Source: Pseudomonas mendocina
GTDB lineage: Bacteria > Pseudomonadota > Gammaproteobacteria > Pseudomonadales > Pseudomonadaceae
DNA: 64,000 nucleotides
Reading direction: 5' to 3'
Assembly: GCA_037482215.1 (NCBI GenBank)
Contig: CP148074.1
Location: forward strand, 2,108,001 to 2,172,000
Both the position numbers and the translations under genes were made by a program. Under the pieces are notes generated by a model. That model saw only the letters and a program-made list of their open reading frames with translations, was not told the DNA's origin and ran no database searches. This document shows, in pieces, positions 59,563 to 64,000 of the stretch (position 1 is the stretch's first letter; each line of letters starts with the position of its first letter).

Positions 59563-60207
59563 TTGATCAGAGTACTGGTTGTTGACGATCATGATCTGGT
59601 TCGTACCGGGATCACGCGCATGCTCGAAGACATTGACGGGCTGCAAGTGATTGGAGAGGCGAGCTCAGGTGAGGAGTCGCTTAAAAAAACGCGCGAGCTT
59701 AAGCCTGATGTTGTCTTGATGGACATCAAGATGCCCGGTATCGGTGGTCTAGAGGCTACCCGTAAACTTATTCGCAGTTATCCGGATATCAAGATCATAG
59801 CTGTGACAGCCTGCGAGGAGGACCCGTTCCCTACTCGCTTGCTGCAGGCTGGAGCAGCTGGTTATTTAACCAAAGGTGCTGCCCTTGATGAAATGGTTCA
59901 AGCCGTCAAAATGGTCTTCTCTGGGCAGCGCTATATTAGTCCTCAGATTGCTCAGCAGTTGGCCCTGAAGTCATTTCAGCCTCAAAGTGCAGGATCACCA
60001 TTTGATCTGCTCTCTGAGCGCGAAATCCAGATCGCATTGATGATTGCGAGCTGTCAAAAGGTACAGATTATCTCTGATCGCCTTTGTCTATCTCCAAAAA
60101 CTGTCAACACTTATCGTTATCGAATTTTCGAAAAGATGTCGATCACCAGCGATGTAGAATTGGCCTTGTTAGCTGTGCGCCACGGCATGATTGATGCTAC
60201 AAACTGA
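59563..60207 (+). CDS. gacA: Global response regulator GacA
   Basis: This 214-aa NarL-family regulator has receiver acidic pocket D8/D9, phospho-Asp D54 (LMDIKMPG) and a C-terminal LuxR HTH ([20 protein letters not shown]). It activates the small RNAs that titrate RsmA/CsrA and so controls secondary metabolism, biofilm and virulence. The start is TTG (59563), as known for gacA in pseudomonads, with GGAGG 5 nt upstream. The 3' end overlaps uvrC, the conserved order in Pseudomonas and E. coli (uvrY-uvrC). The GacS kinase is elsewhere. Confidence 0.97.
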   Translation: MIRVLVVDDHDLVRTGITRMLEDIDGLQVIGEASSGEESLKKTRELKPDVVLMDIKMPGIGGLEATRKLIRSYPDIKIIAVTACEEDPFPTRLLQAGAAGYLTKGAALDEMVQAVKMVFSGQRYISPQIAQQLALKSFQPQSAGSPFDLLSEREIQIALMIASCQKVQIISDRLCLSPKTVNTYRYRIFEKMSITSDVELALLAVRHGMIDATN

Positions 60208-62035
60208 AGAAAAAAACGACTCTTTCGATTCAAGTGCATTCCTGTCTACATGCAGCGGTCGCCCTGGGGTGTATCGTATGTTCGATGCTGGCGGTGCCTT
60301 GTTGTATGTAGGTAAGGCTAAGAATCTTAAGAAACGGCTCGCCAGCTATTTTCGACAGGTTGGTCTTGCGCCCAAAACTGCAGCGTTGGTTCGAAGGATA
60401 GGGCAGATTGAAACGACGATCACAGCTAACGAAACTGAGGCGTTGCTGCTCGAGCAGACTCTTATCAAGGAGTGGCGTCCACCTTACAACATTTTGTTGA
60501 GGGACGATAAGTCCTACCCCTACGTTTTACTGTCAGATGATGATTTTCCGCGACTGAGTATTCACCGCGGAGCGAAAAAACCACGTGGGCGATATTTTGG
60601 TCCTTATCCCAGCGCAGGGGCTATTCGAGAAAGTTTGAGCTTGTTACAGAAGGCCTTTCAGGTAAGACAATGCGAGGACAGCTTTTACAAGAATCGCACG
60701 CGGCCCTGTCTTCAGTATCAGATCAAGCGGTGCAAGGCGCCGTGTGTGGGGCTTGTCACCCAGGCTGAATATGCAAATGACGTTCGTCACTCAGTGATGT
60801 TTCTTGAGGGGCGTAGTAATGCTTTGGCTGATGAGCTATCAAGTTCTATGCAGTCAGCAGCTATGAGTTTGGAGTTTGAAAAGGCCGCGGGTTTGCGAGA
60901 CCAGATTGCATTGCTTCGCCGCGTCCAAGACCAGCAGAGTATGGAGGGCGGGAGTGGTGATGTGGATGTGATCGCCGCGATCGTCAATCCAGGTGGTGCA
61001 TGCGTTCATTTAATTAGTGTACGTGGGGGGAGGGTCCTCGGTAGTAAAAACTTTTTCCCGCAGGTGGCGATTGAGGAAGAAAGTGCATCGGTGCTGTTGG
61101 CTTTTATGGAGCAGTACTATCTCAATAACCTCGATCGTGATTTGCCGGCTGAATTGATCGTTAATGCCCAGAACGAAGATTTTTCCACCCTGATAGATGC
61201 CATTCGCGAGTTGCGCAGCAAGGAGTTAAGCATCAGCTATCGTGTGCGTGGGACACGGTCACGTTGGCAGCAATTGGCTGTAACGAATGCTGAGCAGTCA
61301 CTTATGGCGCGATTGGCCAACAGGCAGCATGTTGCCGCTCGATTTGAGGCTCTGGCTCAGGCATTAGACCTCGACGAGATACCGCAGCGTCTAGAATGTT
61401 TCGATATCAGCCATTCGAGTGGCGAAGCAACCGTCGCATCCTGTGTTGTCTTTGGTCCGGAGGGGGCGATTAAGTCTGATTACAGGCGCTATAACATAGA
61501 AGGTGTGGCACCGGGTGATGACTACGCGGCTATGCGCCAAGCACTGACCAGGCGATTCAGTCGAATCATGGATGGAGAAGGCAAGTTACCTGACATTTTG
61601 CTTGTAGATGGCGGTAAGGGGCAGTTGGCTATGGCCAGGGAGGTGCTGGAGGAGCTTGCTGTGCCAGAGCTGGTTTTATTGGGTGTCGCCAAAGGCACGA
61701 CACGAAAACCTGGTCTGGAAACACTGTATCTGAATGACGCGCAGCACGAGTTTACCTTGCCAGGTCATTCTCCTGCTTTGCACTTGATTCAACAAATTCG
61801 TGACGAGTCCCATAGATTTGCCATTACTGGTCATCGTGCACGCCGCGGCAAAGCCCGAAGAACTTCGACTTTGGAAGATGTGGTGGGTGTGGGGCCAAAG
61901 CGGCGGCGAGATTTGCTAAACCACTTCGGTGGATTGCAGGAGTTATCCCGTGCAAGTGTAGATGAGATAGCTAAAGCGCCTGGCATCAGTAAAAAGCTCG
62001 CTGAGACGATTTATGATGCTCTTCACAGCGAGTAG
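60194..62035 (+). CDS. uvrC: Excinuclease ABC subunit C (UvrC)
   Basis: This 613-aa nuclease makes the 3' and 5' incisions of nucleotide-excision repair. The N-terminal GIY-YIG domain ([20 protein letters not shown], ~25-45), a Cys-containing segment ([17 protein letters not shown]), a UVR helix (~200-240), the RNase H-like nuclease core ([28 protein letters not shown]) and C-terminal helix-hairpin-helix repeats are all present. The ATG at 60194 is inside gacA (14-bp overlap). No LexA box was seen upstream. Confidence 0.96.
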   Translation: MLQTEEKNDSFDSSAFLSTCSGRPGVYRMFDAGGALLYVGKAKNLKKRLASYFRQVGLAPKTAALVRRIGQIETTITANETEALLLEQTLIKEWRPPYNILLRDDKSYPYVLLSDDDFPRLSIHRGAKKPRGRYFGPYPSAGAIRESLSLLQKAFQVRQCEDSFYKNRTRPCLQYQIKRCKAPCVGLVTQAEYANDVRHSVMFLEGRSNALADELSSSMQSAAMSLEFEKAAGLRDQIALLRRVQDQQSMEGGSGDVDVIAAIVNPGGACVHLISVRGGRVLGSKNFFPQVAIEEESASVLLAFMEQYYLNNLDRDLPAELIVNAQNEDFSTLIDAIRELRSKELSISYRVRGTRSRWQQLAVTNAEQSLMARLANRQHVAARFEALAQALDLDEIPQRLECFDISHSSGEATVASCVVFGPEGAIKSDYRRYNIEGVAPGDDYAAMRQALTRRFSRIMDGEGKLPDILLVDGGKGQLAMAREVLEELAVPELVLLGVAKGTTRKPGLETLYLNDAQHEFTLPGHSPALHLIQQIRDESHRFAITGHRARRGKARRTSTLEDVVGVGPKRRRDLLNHFGGLQELSRASVDEIAKAPGISKKLAETIYDALHSE

Positions 62036-62068
62036 AATCCCAGCCTTTCTCCACATCAAGTTGTGCCG

Positions 62069-62629
62069 ATGAATATCCCCAATTTACTTACCGTTCTCCG
62101 TGTTCTGCTGATTCCGGTATTTATTCTGCTGTTTTACGTGCCGTTCAGTTGGAGCTACTGGGCGGCAAGTCTTGTTTTTGCAATTGCTGCGGCTACTGAC
62201 TGGTTAGATGGCTACTTGGCTCGTCGATGGCAGCAAAGCACGCCATTTGGAGCTTTTTTGGATCCTGTCGCTGACAAACTGATGGTGGCTGTTGCCCTGG
62301 TCTTACTTGTCGAGGAACATTCAAATCTATGGTTGACATTACCCGCTGTTATCATCATTGGTCGCGAGATCGTCGTTTCGGCGTTGCGTGAGTGGATGGC
62401 GGAGCTTGGTGCCCGTGCTCAAGTTGCCGTTTCGAATATGGGAAAATGGAAGACTGCTGCACAGATGGTTGCGCTCATAATCCTGCTTGCAAATCCTTCC
62501 GCCATGACCCTTTGGGTGGGGCTGGGATATGCGCTTCTGATGGTTGCTGCCGTGCTGACACTCTGGTCCATGGTTCAGTACTTGTTAGCCGCTTGGCCCC
62601 ATCTGCAGATAACCACTGAAAAGAAATAA
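62069..62629 (+). CDS. pgsA: CDP-diacylglycerol-glycerol-3-phosphate 3-phosphatidyltransferase
   Basis: This 186-aa membrane enzyme makes phosphatidylglycerophosphate. The CDP-alcohol phosphotransferase motif is intact: [10 protein letters not shown] then [14 protein letters not shown] (D-x2-DG-x2-AR-x9-G-x3-D-x3-D). Hydrophobic helices surround it. I start at the ATG before [10 protein letters not shown], the usual start; a GTG 6 nt earlier is possible. It follows uvrC by 33 bp and precedes the tRNA genes, as in other pseudomonads. Confidence 0.96.
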   Translation: MNIPNLLTVLRVLLIPVFILLFYVPFSWSYWAASLVFAIAAATDWLDGYLARRWQQSTPFGAFLDPVADKLMVAVALVLLVEEHSNLWLTLPAVIIIGREIVVSALREWMAELGARAQVAVSNMGKWKTAAQMVALIILLANPSAMTLWVGLGYALLMVAAVLTLWSMVQYLLAAWPHLQITTEKK

Positions 62630-62648
62630 ACTTTTTTGAATCAAGGGC

Positions 62649-62676
62649 TTGACGTATCGTTCTGAAGATATAGAAT
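62649..62676 (+). promoter_or_regulatory. Promoter of the tRNA genes
   Basis: A -35 TTGACG (62649-62654), 16 bp, and a -10 TAGAAT (62671-62676) precede tRNA-Gly by 20 bases. The GC-rich GGCCCCG just after the -10 is like a stringent-response discriminator. Confidence 0.7.
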
Positions 62677-62695
62677 GGCCCCGTCAACACGACAA

Positions 62696-62771
<76 letters not shown>

Positions 62772-62777
62772 ATTTTT

Positions 62778-62801
62778 AACGGGCCGTTTATACGGTCCGT
62801 T
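62778..62801 (+). terminator. Hairpin between tRNA-Gly and tRNA-Cys
   Basis: AACGGGCCGT and ACGGTCCGTT pair around TTAT (one G·T) and are followed by TAGTTT. It may attenuate transcription or serve processing of the tRNA transcript, since tRNA-Cys begins only 10 bases later. Confidence 0.5.
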
Positions 62802-62810
62802 TAGTTTAAA

Positions 62811-62884
62811 GGCTGAGTAGCAGAGTGGTTATGCACCGGATTGCAAATCCGTGAACGCCGGTTCGATTCCGACCTCAGCCTCCA
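62811..62884 (+). tRNA. tRNA-Cys (anticodon GCA)
   Basis: This 74-nt cloverleaf has acceptor GGCTGAG / CTCAGCC, anticodon GCA at 62843-62845, T-arm CCGGTTCGATTCCGA and encoded CCA. It is the only tRNA-Cys in this window. Confidence 0.97.
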
Positions 62885-62887
62885 TTT

Positions 62888-62926
62888 AAAAAAGCCTCGT
62901 AGATCCATGATCTCCGAGGCTTTTTT
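62888..62926 (+). terminator. Rho-independent terminator after tRNA-Cys
   Basis: AAAAAAGCCTCG and CGAGGCTTTTTT pair perfectly over 12 bases, with an internal AGAT/ATCT step in the loop. It ends the Gly-Cys transcript, so tRNA-Leu needs its own promoter. Confidence 0.92.
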
Positions 62927-62942
62927 ATAGTAAATGGAAGCC

Positions 62943-62971
62943 TTGCGACAGGTGGGCGGTCTGTATATAGT
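62943..62971 (+). promoter_or_regulatory. Candidate promoter of tRNA-Leu
   Basis: TTGCGA (62943-62948), 17 bp and TATAGT (62966-62971) lie after the terminator and 24 bases before tRNA-Leu. Both boxes were found by eye. Confidence 0.55.
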
Positions 62972-62995
62972 CCTTATTCGCAATGCAGCGCTACC

Positions 62996-63082
62996 GCCCG
63001 AATGGCGAAATCGGTAGACGCAAGGGACTTAAAATCCCTCGAGGGTAACCTCGTGCCGGTTCGACCCCGGCTTCGGGCACCA
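62996..63082 (+). tRNA. tRNA-Leu (anticodon TAA)
   Basis: This 87-nt class II tRNA has acceptor GCCCGAA / TTCGGGC, a long variable arm (CGAGGGTAACCTCG), T-arm CCGGTTCGACCCCGG and encoded CCA. The anticodon TAA is at 63030-63032. Its 3' end is 70 bp from the integrase stop codon, so it is the likely integration target. Confidence 0.97.
63046..63082 (+). other. Candidate attachment site at the 3' end of tRNA-Leu
   Basis: Tyrosine integrases of islands and prophages commonly recombine at the 3' half of tRNA genes. The integrase gene next door fits this. No second copy of the segment is inside the window, so the other attachment site should lie beyond 64000. Confidence 0.45.
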
Positions 63083-63152
63083 TATTTCACAAGGGTTTCA
63101 GAGTTTGACCATCTCTAAAATCTTTTCCGCAATTCTGACGTTGTTCCGCAAT

Positions 63153-63989
63153 TCAGCGGGTAGGCGTCACTTTCTTGCCTCGACGGTTTCTGATGTAGTG
63201 CTCAGTCATGGCCACAGTTGTGTGGCCTAACTGATCGCGCACCTTCATGATGTCACCGCTGTTATCCGCTTTATCCGTACCTGCTTTGGCACGTAGATCC
63301 CGGAACTGAAATTCAGCTTTCGGTATGCCAGCTAGCTTCCTTGCTTTATCAAAACGAGTGCGCAGCATCGACTGGGTCATCGGCACGCCGCCTTCGGTAA
63401 CAATTAAGCGTGTCGAATACACTTTGCTGCTGGCCTTTCTGGTCTTGATACGGCAGATGAGTTCTGCAAGTTCGCCGACAATGCTGATGCGCCGCTTTGC
63501 TTTGGTCTTAGACTGGGCGACCTCCAGGCTGTCTTCCTTGATGTGGCGCTCGTCCATTCGTAGGGTGTCGCTAGGGCGTTGCCCGGTCAAATAAGCTAGG
63601 TCCATCGCATCCCGTAGCCCCTCGTCAGCGTGTTCGTACACCGCATCGTATAGGGCGTCCTCGATGTAGACGTCCCGTCCTGTTTCCTTGTGTCCCTTCA
63701 CGCCCGCGCACGGGTTAGCCAAAGAGGTGTAGCCGACCTCGCGTGCATAGTTCCATATTGCGCTGAGCAGGGCTTTCTCACGGTTGGCGCGAACCGGTGC
63801 AGTTTTGCCTCTGTACCGGAGATACTGCTTTACATGCTGCGGCTCTATTGCTTCCAACGGAGCTGGGGGGGCATTGAAGAACTCCAGCAGTCGGTTCAGT
63901 TCCTGTCGATTCTTGGTCTGCGTTGCCGGTGCCTTTGTGGGGACCACCTCCAGGAAATACTGGTCTGCCACATATTTGAACGTAAGCAC
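63153..63989 (-). CDS. Tyrosine site-specific integrase (5' end probably outside window)
   Basis: At least 278 aa of a phage-type integrase. It has an N-terminal SAM-like DNA-binding domain and a catalytic domain with Arg I in TGQRPSDTLRM, Lys in TKAKRRISI, and C-terminal LGHTTVAMTEHYIR with the His and nucleophile Tyr. Box II reads FRDLRAK, with Arg where the His of HxxR is usual, as seen in some phage integrases. The GTG at 63987-63989 is the first in-frame start, but the frame stays open to the window edge and typical enzymes are longer, so the true start may lie outside. It points at tRNA-Leu. Confidence 0.88.
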   Translation of the reverse strand: MLTFKYVADQYFLEVVPTKAPATQTKNRQELNRLLEFFNAPPAPLEAIEPQHVKQYLRYRGKTAPVRANREKALLSAIWNYAREVGYTSLANPCAGVKGHKETGRDVYIEDALYDAVYEHADEGLRDAMDLAYLTGQRPSDTLRMDERHIKEDSLEVAQSKTKAKRRISIVGELAELICRIKTRKASSKVYSTRLIVTEGGVPMTQSMLRTRFDKARKLAGIPKAEFQFRDLRAKAGTDKADNSGDIMKVRDQLGHTTVAMTEHYIRNRRGKKVTPTR

Positions 63990-64000
63990 CTCTCTGACCT

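Noticed and set aside
63046-63082. A second attachment site in the window
   Set aside because: No repeat of the tRNA-Leu 3' end was found elsewhere in the window.

Overview
The window is a chromosomal segment of a gammaproteobacterium, almost certainly a Pseudomonas. The evidence is the combination and order of genes: liuRABCDE followed by an acetoacetyl-CoA synthetase, a MuxABC-OpmB type efflux operon, colR-colS followed by an LPS-type methyltransferase and kinase, and gacA-uvrC-pgsA followed by tRNA-Gly, tRNA-Cys and tRNA-Leu. gacA has a TTG start, and the intergenic palindromes are of REP type. Most of the sequence is core chromosome with uniform codon use. The exceptions are an AT-rich pocket at about 58.26-59.56 kb and an integrase at the right edge.

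Layout. 0-0.6 kb: 3' tip of 23S rRNA and two tandem 5S rRNA genes, each with its own terminator. 0.6-8.9 kb: housekeeping and stress genes: an HU protein, a chemoreceptor, 4.5S RNA, undecaprenyl-pyrophosphate phosphatase, a cold-shock/DUF1294 fusion, a LysR/azoreductase pair, and the ABC-F ATPase YbiT with a TTG start. 8.5-12.5 kb: a ppiC-ddl-yjbR group, an orphan PilT/PilU-type retraction ATPase, and a periplasmic binding protein. 12.6-14.7 kb: a two-gene radical-SAM/DUF4130 predicted DNA-repair cassette behind what looks like a LexA (SOS) box overlapping its promoter. This is the most interesting and least characterised system in the window.

14.7-24.1 kb: the leucine/isovalerate catabolic operon, all on the minus strand (liuR, A, B, C, D, E, then acetoacetyl-CoA synthetase). 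It has an LiuR-type palindromic operator upstream of liuR and three palindromic repeat elements in its gaps. Together the enzymes take isovaleryl-CoA to acetyl-CoA and acetoacetate, and the acetoacetate is reactivated. 24.2-26.5 kb: a LysR regulator divergent from an acyl-CoA dehydrogenase. 26.5-31 kb: a 56-aa small ORF, a TerC-family membrane protein with a structured leader, a phosphate-binding/OmpA fusion, exonuclease III and a GNAT acetyltransferase. 31-36.4 kb: tamA-tamB. 36.7-38.7 kb: a sodium:alanine symporter and thiol peroxidase. 38.8-47.7 kb: muxA-muxB-muxC-opmB, each gene overlapping the next. 47.7-51.5 kb: dsbB, katG and a periplasmic retropepsin-like protein.

51.5-56.1 kb: an envelope-modification group (PAP2 phosphatase divergent from colR-colS-methyltransferase-LPS kinase). 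56.1-58.3 kb: a LysR regulator and a divergent medium-chain oxidoreductase with a 14-bp perfect palindrome between them. 58.3-59.2 kb: an RcsB-like orphan response regulator in AT-rich DNA. 59.5-62.6 kb: gacA-uvrC-pgsA. 62.6-63.1 kb: three tRNA genes. 63.15 kb to the end: a tyrosine integrase of an element that continues past the window, apparently inserted at tRNA-Leu. No CRISPR array or insertion sequence was seen.
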